A stretch of 6,144 nucleotides of DNA, from contig NJEF01000096.1 in assembly GCA_002255065.1 (NCBI GenBank), positions 1-6,144 on the forward strand. Direction: 5' to 3'. Source of the stretch: Desulfurococcales archaeon ex4484_204 (lineage in GTDB: Archaea; Thermoproteota; Thermoprotei_A; Sulfolobales; NBVN01). Shown here piece after piece: positions 1 to 6,144 of this stretch (positions are counted from its first letter, which is position 1; the number at the start of each line of letters is the position of its first letter). The notes beneath the pieces are model-generated. The model saw only the letters and a program-made list of their open reading frames with translations. It did not search any database and was not told the origin of the DNA. The translations under genes were made by a program, and so were the position numbers.

Positions 1-2040
1 GAGGAGGAGCTAGTGTTTAAGGAGTCCTGGTGGGAAGGCGGGGGTAACGCGGGCCCCTCCTTCGAGGTCGCCATCGGCGGTTTAGAGGTCGCCACGCTGG
101 TCTTCATGATGTATGAGTCCTTAAACGGTAGCTATAGGGAGATGCCCATAAAGATCGTTGACACGGGGTACGGTATTGAGAGGATAGCGTGGCTTACCCA
201 GAAGACACCGACAGCTTTCCACGCAATCTACGGGGACCTAGTTAATGATTACCATAAGTTAATAGGTGTTAGCGAGCCCCCGGAGGAAATCCTAAGACTT
301 GCCGTGAAGTACGTTGGAAGGCTTAACCCTAAGGACTTAGCGATGTATGAGCACCTTAAGAGCTCCTTAAAGAGGGAGCTAGGAATCGGAGAGGATGAGC
401 TAGCTACATACCTTGATAACGCAATTAAGGTTTACACCCTCCTAGATCACGTTAAGACTGCAACTCTAATGCTAGCCGATGGGGTCGTGCCGTCGAACAG
501 CGGGGAGGGCTACCTGGTGAGGCTAATCATAAGGAGGATCTTAAGGCTATTAAGCCCCTTAAAGTCGGAGGATGTATTAATTGAGCTCTTTAAGAAGCAG
601 ATAAGGTACTGGGCAGACATCTATACGGGTCTGCCGAGAAGGGAGCAGTATATTATTGACGTGCTCGGCAACGAGTGCAGGAAGTTTAAGGATGTTATAG
701 CTAGAGCACCCCAGCTAGTTAGGAGGTACCTAAGGAAGGGTTTAGGGGTTAACGAGCTCGCGGAGCTCTATGATAGCCACGGCATTCCACCAGAGCTTGT
801 AGCTGAGATTGCTAAGGGTTTAGGTAGGGAGCTAGTTATACCTAGGGATTTCTACGCAAGGATTGCTGCTAGGCATGGTAAGGCACCAGTTAAGGTTAGG
901 GCTGGTGGTAAGGTACCTAGCGGAGTAGTGAGTAAGCTTAAGGGCTTAGAGGCAACGAAGTTATTGTTTCATGAGGATCCCTACATGAGGGTGTTTAAGG
1001 GTAGGGTTCTTAAGGTTATTGGCCCGTACTTTGTCCTAGACCAGACAGCGTTTTACCCTGAGGGTGGGGGTCAGGAGGCCGACACGGGTTATATAGTTCT
1101 GGGTAGCGGGGAGCTGTTTAAAGTAGTTGACGTGCAGAAGGTTGGGGCTTTAGTTATTCATAGAGCTGACCGCGAGCTGCCCCCATCTATCGAGGGTAGC
1201 TATGTTAGGGGGGAGATCGACTGGGAGAGGAGGTACGTTCTTATGAGGCATCACACAGCAACCCATATAGTTCTCGGTGTTTCAAGGCTTGTTCTAGGTG
1301 ATCACGTTTGGCAGGCAGGCGCTGAGAAGACTAGTGAGAGGGCCAGGCTTGACATAACTCACTATAAGCTCCTAACGGACGGTGAGGTGAGGAGGATTGA
1401 GGACCTTGCTAACAAGGTTATACTGGAGGGTAGACGTGTTAACACCTTCTACATGCCTAGGTATGAGGCGGAGAAGAGGTACGGGTTTACGCTCTATCAG
1501 GGCGGCGTCCCTATGGAGCCTACGATAAGGGTTGTTGAGATTGAGGGCCTTGATGCCGAGGCATGTTTTGGAACACACCTGAGGAATACCATGGAGGTTG
1601 GGGCTATAAAGATCGTTGGGGTTGATAGGATCGCTGACGGAGTTGTTAGGCTCGAGTACGTTGCTGGGACTAAGGTATCTGAGTACGCTAGGAGGCTTGA
1701 GGATAGGGTTAGGTATGCCTCGAAGATCCTTGGCGGCGACGTAGTTAAGAGGGCTTCGTCAGTGATTAGGGAGCTCAAGGATATGAGGAACCTAATTAAT
1801 AACTACAGGAGAATGTATGTAAGTCTGTACTCTAAACACGTTAAGGAGGGCTTAGAGAGCTTTAAGGGTGTTAGACTAGGGTTCTTTACCCCTGAAGTCG
1901 TTGACTACGACGCCCTTAAGGACGTGCTTATTAAGCTGACACGTGATGAGCCTGACTCCATTGTCGTACTTATACTGCCTAGGGAGGGTGGCACGTTTGT
2001 TGAGGTGTCCTTAGGTGTGAGGGCCTTTCTTAAAGGCTAG
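1..2040 (+). CDS. alaS: alanyl-tRNA synthetase, 3' part (5' end outside window)
   Basis: Charges tRNA(Ala) with alanine in the cytoplasm and hydrolyses mischarged Ser/Gly-tRNA(Ala). The frame is already open at base 1 and reads into the gene, so the GTG at 13 is internal, not the start; 679 residues are visible. Numbered from the first visible codon: WWEGGGNAGP at 10-19 belongs to the class II catalytic core; NSGEGYLVR at 166-174 lies in the tRNA-binding helical region; YPEGGGQEA is in the beta-barrel before the editing domain; H418-TAT-H422 is the HxxxH editing/zinc motif, completed by C522-FGT-H526. A helical stretch from about 560 leads into a short C-terminal DHHA1-like domain. The archaeal form is recognised by WWEGGGNAGP. 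The protein ends at VSLGVRAFLKG without the glycine-rich tail usual in C-Ala domains. The missing N-terminus would hold the remaining active-site motifs. A DUF434 gene follows after 5 bp, so cotranscription is likely. Confidence 0.97.
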   Translation, partial: EEELVFKESWWEGGGNAGPSFEVAIGGLEVATLVFMMYESLNGSYREMPIKIVDTGYGIERIAWLTQKTPTAFHAIYGDLVNDYHKLIGVSEPPEEILRLAVKYVGRLNPKDLAMYEHLKSSLKRELGIGEDELATYLDNAIKVYTLLDHVKTATLMLADGVVPSNSGEGYLVRLIIRRILRLLSPLKSEDVLIELFKKQIRYWADIYTGLPRREQYIIDVLGNECRKFKDVIARAPQLVRRYLRKGLGVNELAELYDSHGIPPELVAEIAKGLGRELVIPRDFYARIAARHGKAPVKVRAGGKVPSGVVSKLKGLEATKLLFHEDPYMRVFKGRVLKVIGPYFVLDQTAFYPEGGGQEADTGYIVLGSGELFKVVDVQKVGALVIHRADRELPPSIEGSYVRGEIDWERRYVLMRHHTATHIVLGVSRLVLGDHVWQAGAEKTSERARLDITHYKLLTDGEVRRIEDLANKVILEGRRVNTFYMPRYEAEKRYGFTLYQGGVPMEPTIRVVEIEGLDAEACFGTHLRNTMEVGAIKIVGVDRIADGVVRLEYVAGTKVSEYARRLEDRVRYASKILGGDVVKRASSVIRELKDMRNLINNYRRMYVSLYSKHVKEGLESFKGVRLGFFTPEVVDYDALKDVLIKLTRDEPDSIVVLILPREGGTFVEVSLGVRAFLKG

Positions 2041-2045
2041 GCGCT

Positions 2046-2729
2046 ATGGCTTTAAAGGGGCCTTATTTAAGGAGGGAGGTTAGGGATGCTATAAGGGATT
2101 ATAAGTACTTACTCAATAGGGGGTACCCTCAGAAGGCTTCGCTAGACCTAATAACGTCTAGGTACCTGCTTAGAAGCGATGAGAGGTCCCTCCTCCTTAG
2201 GTGTGTACACAGGGATGAGGATGCTGAGGATGTAAGGAGGAGGGTTGTTAGCAGTATTGCAGGGGAGGATGTAGCTATAGATGGGTACAATACGTTATTA
2301 ACTGTTGTGTCAGCCCTTGAGTGCAGAACCCTCTACGTATGCGATGACGGTATCGTAAGGGATCTTAGGAGCTCCTACATTAAGGACTTCTCAACACCGG
2401 TCATTATTAGGGCGCTAGAGCTAGTAGCTAGCGAGTTAGGGAGGGCAGGGCCAGGTAATATCACCGTAGTTCTAGATAGGAGTGTGAGCTGGAGTGCTAA
2501 GCACTCGGAAGCGATTAGGGAGGTAATGCCATTAGCTAGGGTGGTACTAGCGAGGAAGGCCGACATCGAGGTGATCCTAACCCAGGCTATAGCATGTACT
2601 AGCGACTTCGTAATACTTAGAAGGGCTAGGAGGGCTTACGACCTAGCAGGGTCGATAGTTAAGAAATTATTTCCGGAAAAGGTAGTGGATATAAATCCAT
2701 TCACCAAGCCAGAAGGCGGTACCGTTTAA
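2046..2729 (+). CDS. DUF434 family archaeal protein, function unknown
   Basis: Complete 227-residue protein. Residues about 8-55 match the DUF434 signature as I remember it: an arginine-rich helix, then YLLNRGYPQKASLDLI and RYLLRSDERSLLLR. A second domain begins with AIDGYN at 77-82 and includes the acidic pair in CDDGIVRD (D100, D101), VVLDRS (D144) and TSDFVIL (D187). Acidic residues at strand ends in this order suggest a PIN/NYN-like nuclease fold; that is inference, not a family fact I can confirm. No signal peptide or membrane segment is seen, so it is probably cytosolic. The ATG at 2046 lies 5 bp after the alaS stop; the ribosome site is weak (AGGC in the preceding bases), consistent with translation coupled to alaS. 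Codon use matches alaS. The stop codon is embedded in the box A of the following tRNA gene. Family assignment is fairly certain; biochemical role is unknown. Confidence 0.88.
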   Translation: MALKGPYLRREVRDAIRDYKYLLNRGYPQKASLDLITSRYLLRSDERSLLLRCVHRDEDAEDVRRRVVSSIAGEDVAIDGYNTLLTVVSALECRTLYVCDDGIVRDLRSSYIKDFSTPVIIRALELVASELGRAGPGNITVVLDRSVSWSAKHSEAIREVMPLARVVLARKADIEVILTQAIACTSDFVILRRARRAYDLAGSIVKKLFPEKVVDINPFTKPEGGTV

Positions 2730-2731
2730 AA
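2725..2731 (+). promoter_or_regulatory. box A (TATA element) of tRNA-Arg
   Basis: TTTAAAA is centred about 26 bp upstream of the first base of the tRNA, the usual archaeal TBP spacing when transcription begins at or near the mature 5' end. It overlaps the TAA stop (2727-2729) of the DUF434 gene. No clear BRE is visible upstream. The match is short, so chance cannot be excluded, but the position is right. Confidence 0.5.
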
Positions 2732-2753
2732 GACTGAGTAGCAGTAAAATCTA

Positions 2754-2828
2754 GGGCCCGTCGCCTAGCCAGGATAGGGCGCCGGCCTTCTAAGCCGGTG
2801 GTCGCGGGTTCAAATCCCGCCGGGCCCG
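2754..2828 (+). tRNA. tRNA-Arg (anticodon UCU)
   Basis: A 75-nt cloverleaf can be drawn by eye. The acceptor stem pairs GGGCCCG (2754-2760) with CGGGCCC (2821-2827), with discriminator G2828. The D arm pairs GCCT with GGGC, including one T-G pair. The anticodon stem is CCGGC/GCCGG (2782-2786, 2794-2798) around loop CTTCTAA, giving TCT at 2789-2791. The T arm is GCGGG/CCCGC with loop TTCAAAT. It decodes AGA and, by wobble, AGG. AGG is the dominant arginine codon in the neighbouring genes. CCA is not encoded and there is no intron at the usual position after the anticodon, although introns are common in tRNAs of Thermoproteales. GC-rich stems fit a thermophile. Confidence 0.97.
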
Positions 2829-2920
2829 CTTACCCATGCACACCTTCAACATAGTCATCTAATGTACTATGCTTTCAGTAAATAGTTGTTTCCCAACATA
2901 GAACTAAGGAGGAATACATC

Positions 2921-3031
2921 GTGCTTCTTAATGATGTTTACATTTGCTTTACCTTAATTGGTGAGATTAAATTCCCTATAAGGGCATCGTTGCTCGGCAA
3001 GAAGATTGGGTATCATTTTATAACAAACTAA
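2921..3031 (+). CDS. possible small ORF, 36 residues, unidentified
   Basis: A GTG-initiated frame ending at TAA is preceded by AAGGAGG (2906-2912), a good Shine-Dalgarno match with 8 nt to the start. The peptide, beginning VLLNDVYICFTLIGEIKF, is mixed hydrophobic and basic and has no motif I recognise. The same frame is open upstream back to a TAA at 2879, so this may be a fragment of something longer rather than a true small gene. A different frame overlapping its 3' end also looks coding-like, which suggests a decayed gene with a frameshift. The evidence is the ribosome site and the open frame only. Confidence 0.22.
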   Translation: MLLNDVYICFTLIGEIKFPIRASLLGKKIGYHFITN

Positions 3032-3170
3032 GTCCTAGTTCTTCATGTAAGTTCGTGGAGCGAATTGCCAGGGCTAGAACGAATAACATTTATTTTAGTA
3101 GTGGACGGAGCTAGTAATGTATGGACTCATAATTAAAATCATCCTGTAGTGCTTCCTGTATTACTAATCA

Positions 3171-3190
3171 ATATTAAAAAGCCTTAAAGC
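3171..3190 (-). terminator. possible T-rich terminator after the asparagine-synthase pseudogene
   Basis: On the minus strand a TTTTT run (3180-3176) followed by AATAT lies about 27 nt past the stop at 3207. The sequence just before it, AGCTTTAAGGCT, can form only a very weak 3-bp hairpin. Archaeal termination often needs only an oligo-T tract, so this is plausible but weak. Confidence 0.22.
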
Positions 3191-3206
3191 TCTAATAACG
3201 TTAATA

Positions 3207-4941
3207 CTAACATTTTTCCATTATATTTCCCTCACTATAGAGCCATGAAGCATCATCTTTTAGTTCGTCATTCTTAATTAATGAGATATCGTCCTTAAAC
3301 ACTTTATTAAAGTGATTGCTAAGATGTTCGTTATGCATATACCAGTACTCAAAAGGATTCATACTATATAGTGGGGATATGTGCGTTCTCCTTAAGATGT
3401 ACCTACGGATCCTAGTGATTTCATACATGAACTCCCCTAATCTTCCACGAAATATAGGTCTCCAGCCAGTCTTTTCCCAGGAATACAGCAATCCGTGAGG
3501 TCTCCTCCTTGTTAACCACTCAACATATATACGTTCTTTAAATCGTAGAGATGGGTTTACTTTAAGTACGTAGTCTAGGAAGTCTATGTCTAAAAATGGT
3601 GAGTAAAACTCAGTGAACCACTCAATAACCCTGTAGCCATTGAATATGCCGTTAACGCCCCGTTCGTAGAAGATGAACTCCTCTGCGTTTTTGTAAATTA
3701 GAGAAATTTATGTAATTAGTAGCCTTATACAACAGTTTCCTTGATATAGCGTATTTAGCGATTGTTAGAGGAAGAGCCGGGACGTGGTAAGGTCTGGAGA
3801 GATAGGTTCCTAATACGGCGTCGCCGAGCATTCCTGTATGTACTGCTCCTGTAAGGTTTAGTATTCCATGTTCATAAAGTCTTAAGAGAGCATAGAATGT
3901 ATGTGCTGCGCCAAAGTAGGGAACCAATCCCCCACTTACTTCAACATTAATGTCTATGTTAAGTAAGTAGTGACCCCAATCTAGAGGGATAAAGATGTTC
4001 TTTATATTAAGGTCTCTAGCTATTTTTGTGCTTCAACGTGATCGTAATAGCCTGATTGACTAAAAGTAAAAGTAACTATGTCTCTATGGCCTAGTGCGTA
4101 TTATGTTAACGTAACCATCCTTGAGTCAAGTCCACCACTTAAGGTAACGAGGTGATACTTAGCAATATCTTCATCAACTAAGAATTCACTGTATGTAGAA
4201 GCTATGAACCTTCTGTCAAGCTCATTGATAACTTCACTAGGGTCATTATATTTCGGCTCATTTATCTACCCTATAATAGCTTATTGTATTAAGAGTTTTA
4301 TCGGCTGTATCTATTCGTAGGATCGTTCCCGGCATAACCTTATGAACATCCTCTATAATGGTAACATCCCTTATCATGTAACCAAAGCTTAGAAGGAAGT
4401 AGGCCTCCCTTAGATCAAGGTGAATGCGCTTACCCAGTCCTGTTAACGTGTGAGGGATCAATGAGTACTCCGAAGATATAACTATTAGGTCATCATCTAC
4501 ATAGTAATACAGGGATTTAGATGAAATGTGATCTACAAAAGCGTGAATTACTCTCTCCTTAGGATTAAATATTAACCCTGAAAAAACTCCATGGGTTCTC
4601 TGAAGAAATTCCTTAAATTTGATAACCTCATCCGGATCAGCTAACATATTCATAAGTTCCTTTCTCCACTCAACAGACTTAGTGTATGGCTTTACAACAA
4701 GACCTGTAAACAGGGATACCCCGTCATGCTTAACTTTGAAGATGTTGAATCGCTTAAACCCTCTATTAAATATGTTAGCAGCAAGTACAGCGTACCTGCC
4801 ACAGTTTAACGTACTTACATGGTGCTCCATTGTATTAGGGTACAACTTCTTAATTCTTGAGGTTAGCAGATAACTTACTTTGCTTAAATTATTATAGTCT
4901 CTACTATTCCTATCTACAAGGACGAAGTATATTCCCGGCAT
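3207..4941 (-). pseudogene. asparagine synthase (AsnB-like) family protein, broken by frameshifts and a stop
   Basis: Intact members adenylate a carboxylate with ATP and form an amide, usually asparagine, with nitrogen from an N-terminal glutaminase domain. Reconstructed length is 577 residues, normal for the family. Residues 1-227 are uninterrupted (4941-4258): MPGIYFVL start, then FLLSFGYMIRDVTII and HKVMPGTILRID, typical of the end of the class II amidotransferase domain. The synthetase domain follows in other frames: LSGGLDSRMVT (SGGLDSR at 4139-4119, about residue 268) is the ATP PPi-loop, and GMLGDAVLG lies farther on. Breaks: one surplus base near 4260 (DK*, should continue EPKYNDPSE); TAA at 4103-4101; one base lost in the A5 run at 4027-4023 (EAQK then IARDLN); one surplus base near 3692-3688 (back to NAEEFIFYERG). 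The ATG at 4941 has GAGG 9 nt upstream; TAAAAAGGATAAAG at 4994-4981 could hold a box A. Cys2 is absent. The product in life is unknown; asparagine, polysaccharide or peptide amidation are all possible. Confidence 0.88.
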
Positions 4942-5014
4942 GACCAGCTTCCCTCAGCCCAGCTAGTTCTTACTCCTGTACTTTATCCTTTTTACACCAT
5001 TATTAGTAAGTTCT

Positions 5015-5031
5015 ATACCTCTATGAGGTAT
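5015..5031. repeat. perfect inverted repeat, 7-bp arms, 3-bp centre
   Basis: ATACCTC and GAGGTAT flank TAT. It sits about 75 bp upstream of the ATG of the asparagine-synthase pseudogene and just upstream of a possible box A (4994-4981 on the minus strand). As DNA it could be an operator for a dimeric regulator; as RNA a small hairpin. No function is shown. Confidence 0.5.
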
Positions 5032-5045
5032 TACAGCTTTAGGGT

Positions 5046-5061
5046 GCTATGTTGTCATAGC
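5046..5061. repeat. perfect inverted repeat, 6-bp arms, 4-bp loop
   Basis: GCTATG and CATAGC flank TTGT, 14 bp beyond the neighbouring inverted repeat at 5015-5031. The arms are unrelated in sequence to that repeat. It could be a small hairpin; chance is a fair alternative in AT-rich DNA. Confidence 0.4.
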
Positions 5062-5355
5062 TGGTATAGTGCGTAGTAATGGTTATTTAAGATGATATGC
5101 AACAATTCCCGAATTTCCGCTGGAAGTACACTTTTTCACGCTTTCCATTTTGCACTCTTGTAAGTGATGCAGGTTATACCTTAACTTCCTTAGAGGTAGC
5201 TATTGCAAACTTAACTACTTAGCATTACTAGCGTTAAGCTAAGCTTTCCGTGGGGTTGAATCTTTTATTGCAATGTTTACCTGTGAAAGTGATGATGCAG
5301 CTACAGTCTTCTTTAAACCTTCTATGAAATCCTTACTAGAGCCTTACATGTTGAG

Positions 5356-5376
5356 GAGCATGTAATGCGGATGCTC
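5356..5376 (-). repeat. small inverted repeat at the 3' end of the right-hand gene
   Basis: GAGCAT (5356-5361) and ATGCTC (5371-5376) form 6-bp arms around a 9-nt centre, beginning at the last base of the stop codon of the minus-strand gene. It could form a 3' hairpin in that mRNA. No T-run follows, so it is not a convincing terminator. Confidence 0.3.
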
Positions 5377-6144
5377 TATGCTCTAAACAAGCTTAGCTCC
5401 TTACACTGCTCAACAGCTACAGGCCTTAGCTTCATTAATACTGTCTTTATGACCTCGTAGTTATCGATGATCTTAGCTAGGTCCTCGTTTACGTCTCCTG
5501 TTAAGCCGTCTATAGCTATTACCTTCTCTATGTGGTTATCCTCAATGCATAGCACTATGTAAGCGGGATAGTAGATAACCCTGATATCCCTGACTTCCCC
5601 GTTCATGGCCTCAGCGACCCTGATCAGTTTAAGTATGGGAACTCTAGGTAGTACCACGGAAGCGTTTCTACTAATACTGCTAGGCACCCTCTCCTTAACT
5701 GTTAAGACCTCCTCGCTCCTAGCTGCTTTAAGTGGGTCAGCGAACATTTTAAGGGAGCTGTACTTCATCTCAATTAGGTCGCCGTAAACATCTATGAGGC
5801 CTCTAGATGCTAGCATATCTATAACGTTTTTAAGGATCCTCATATCGATGTTCATCTCAGCTGATAGCTCCCCTAAGGGTACTGCAACTCTTCTCGACAC
5901 TATGCTTAAAGCCTCGATAGCCCTCTCAGGGAGCTCGGTAAAGCTACCCATAGTCTCATCAATACCTATGCTATCACCCTTCCTCACCACGCAGTAGCCC
6001 CTAACTCCATCAAACACTAGGGAGGCCTCCTCAATCAGTACGCTAGACCCCTCAAGCTCCTCCACTGTGAACCTAGCGTCTACCCTAATTAACGGTATGA
6101 AGGCTAGTGTAAAGCCGTCTAACCTACACCTCCTCTTAGAGAAG
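5376..6144 (-). CDS. unrecognised protein with winged-helix-like segment, 3' part (5' end outside window)
   Basis: The frame ends at TAG (5378-5376) and stays open to the right edge, giving 255 visible residues plus part of a codon. A GTG at 6065 could start a 229-residue protein, but it has no ribosome site and the 26 codons before it (including FTLAFIPLIRVDARFTVEE) have the same codon habit and read as protein, so I treat the gene as partial. Numbered from that GTG: 45-100 (ELPERAIEALSIV, then LGELSAEMNIDMRILKNVID, then SRGLIDVYG) has the spacing of a winged helix-turn-helix; 165-200 contains IYYPAYIVLCIED and VIAIDGLTGDVNE, a beta-rich YYPxY...DGxTG pattern. No signal peptide or membrane helix is visible. 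It could be a DNA-binding regulator or the tail of a larger ATPase or helicase-like protein; I cannot name the family. Codon use is like alaS, unlike the AT-rich island beside it. Confidence 0.7.
   Translation of the reverse strand, partial: FSKRRCRLDGFTLAFIPLIRVDARFTVEELEGSSVLIEEASLVFDGVRGYCVVRKGDSIGIDETMGSFTELPERAIEALSIVSRRVAVPLGELSAEMNIDMRILKNVIDMLASRGLIDVYGDLIEMKYSSLKMFADPLKAARSEEVLTVKERVPSSISRNASVVLPRVPILKLIRVAEAMNGEVRDIRVIYYPAYIVLCIEDNHIEKVIAIDGLTGDVNEDLAKIIDNYEVIKTVLMKLRPVAVEQCKELSLFRA

Larger units (their letters stand above)
2829..3206. other. intergenic stretch after tRNA-Arg; no firm gene
   Basis: This 378-bp stretch is AT-rich and lacks a convincing gene. On the plus strand it holds a small open frame at 2921-3031 (listed separately). 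A second frame, open at 2971-3114, reads through EDWVSFYNKLSP and stops at TAG. These overlapping open stretches in different frames could be decayed coding DNA or chance. A 6-bp inverted repeat CATAGT/ACTATG lies at 2850-2855 and 2866-2871. No clear T-run terminator follows the tRNA. Confidence 0.5.
4942..5375. other. intergenic stretch with short decayed-looking frames and inverted repeats
   Basis: No intact gene is seen in these 434 bp. On the minus strand several short open stretches look protein-like. One runs 5343-5242 (KDFIEGLKKTVAASS, then IAIKDSTPRKA and a stop). A second runs 5215-5090 with one internal stop (FAIATSKEVKV, then RVQNGKREKVYFQRKFGN). A third, 5148-5083, begins with ATG and reads MESVKKCTSSGNSGIV. 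They change frame and carry stops, as expected of a decayed gene, but each is short enough to be chance. I cannot name a family. Two inverted repeats lie nearer the pseudogene start (listed separately). Confidence 0.35.

Noticed and set aside
1372..1778. Two minus-strand open frames (1372-1578 and 1497-1778) inside alaS
   Set aside because: They lie antisense to the editing domain of alaS, overlap each other in different frames and have low-complexity products; they are shadows of the real frame.
2375..2566. Minus-strand open frame inside the DUF434 gene
   Set aside because: Fully covered by a well-supported plus-strand gene; no motif of its own.
2800..2828. Possible attachment site, i.e. 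a second copy of the tRNA-Arg 3' end downstream
   Set aside because: Scanning to the right edge found no repeat of the T arm and acceptor sequence; the nearest look-alike, at about 5253-5262, matches only a few bases.
2850..2871. CATAGT/ACTATG inverted repeat as terminator of the tRNA
   Set aside because: Short arms, a 10-nt loop and no T-run; easily chance in AT-rich DNA.
3316..3498. Plus-strand 60-residue frame
   Set aside because: Antisense to the C-terminal part of the AsnB-like pseudogene, with no ribosome site.
4619..4873. Plus-strand 84-residue frame
   Set aside because: Antisense to the intact N-terminal segment of the AsnB-like gene, which has recognisable family motifs.
3207..4941. 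Programmed frameshifting to express the AsnB-like protein
   Set aside because: Three separate shifts of both signs plus an in-frame TAA cannot be explained by one recoding event; decay or sequence error is simpler.
5605..5997. Two plus-strand frames (5605-5787, 5794-5997)
   Set aside because: Antisense to the right-hand gene and composed of serine/leucine-rich shadow sequence.
6127..6133. GGAGGTG on the minus strand, resembling a strong Shine-Dalgarno site for the right-hand gene
   Set aside because: No ATG, GTG or TTG follows at a usable distance; it lies within AGG-rich codons of the open frame.

Overview
The window reads as chromosomal DNA of a hyperthermophilic archaeon of the Thermoproteota (Crenarchaeota). 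The grounds are an archaeal-type alanyl-tRNA synthetase, a DUF434 protein typical of archaea, a tRNA without encoded CCA, a TTTAAA-type box A about 26 bp upstream of that tRNA, and a codon habit rich in AGG, TTA, CTA and GTT. A Thermoproteales-like source (Caldivirga/Vulcanisaeta type) is a guess from codon use only.

Layout. (1) 1-2729, plus strand: the 3' three quarters of alaS, entering from the left edge, then 5 bp later a complete DUF434 gene; these two look like one operon. (2) 2754-2828, plus strand: tRNA-Arg(UCU), intron-less, with its own box A overlapping the stop codon of the DUF434 gene. (3) 2829-5375: an AT-richer island of about 2.5 kb (sampled lines near 35% G+C by hand count, against about 57-62% in two sampled alaS lines and about 42% in one line of the right-hand gene). 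Its only recognisable content is a minus-strand asparagine-synthase-family gene (4941 down to 3207). That gene keeps the fold-defining motifs, including SGGLDSR, but is broken by three frameshifts and one nonsense codon, and its N-terminus is MPGI, without the catalytic Cys2 of true glutamine-dependent enzymes. The flanks of this pseudogene hold only short open stretches in shifting frames and a few small inverted repeats. (4) 5376-6144, minus strand: the 3' part of an unrecognised gene with a winged-helix-like segment, open to the right edge.

The left block is translation housekeeping: tRNA(Ala) charging and proofreading, a companion protein of unknown function, and an arginine tRNA reading AGA/AGG, which matches the AGG-rich codon use. 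The middle block looks like accessory DNA, decaying, next to the 3' end of a tRNA gene. I found no integrase, no duplicated tRNA end, no CRISPR array and no intact new system. The most informative observations are the broken amidotransferase-like gene, the composition break at the tRNA, and the unidentified right-hand gene.
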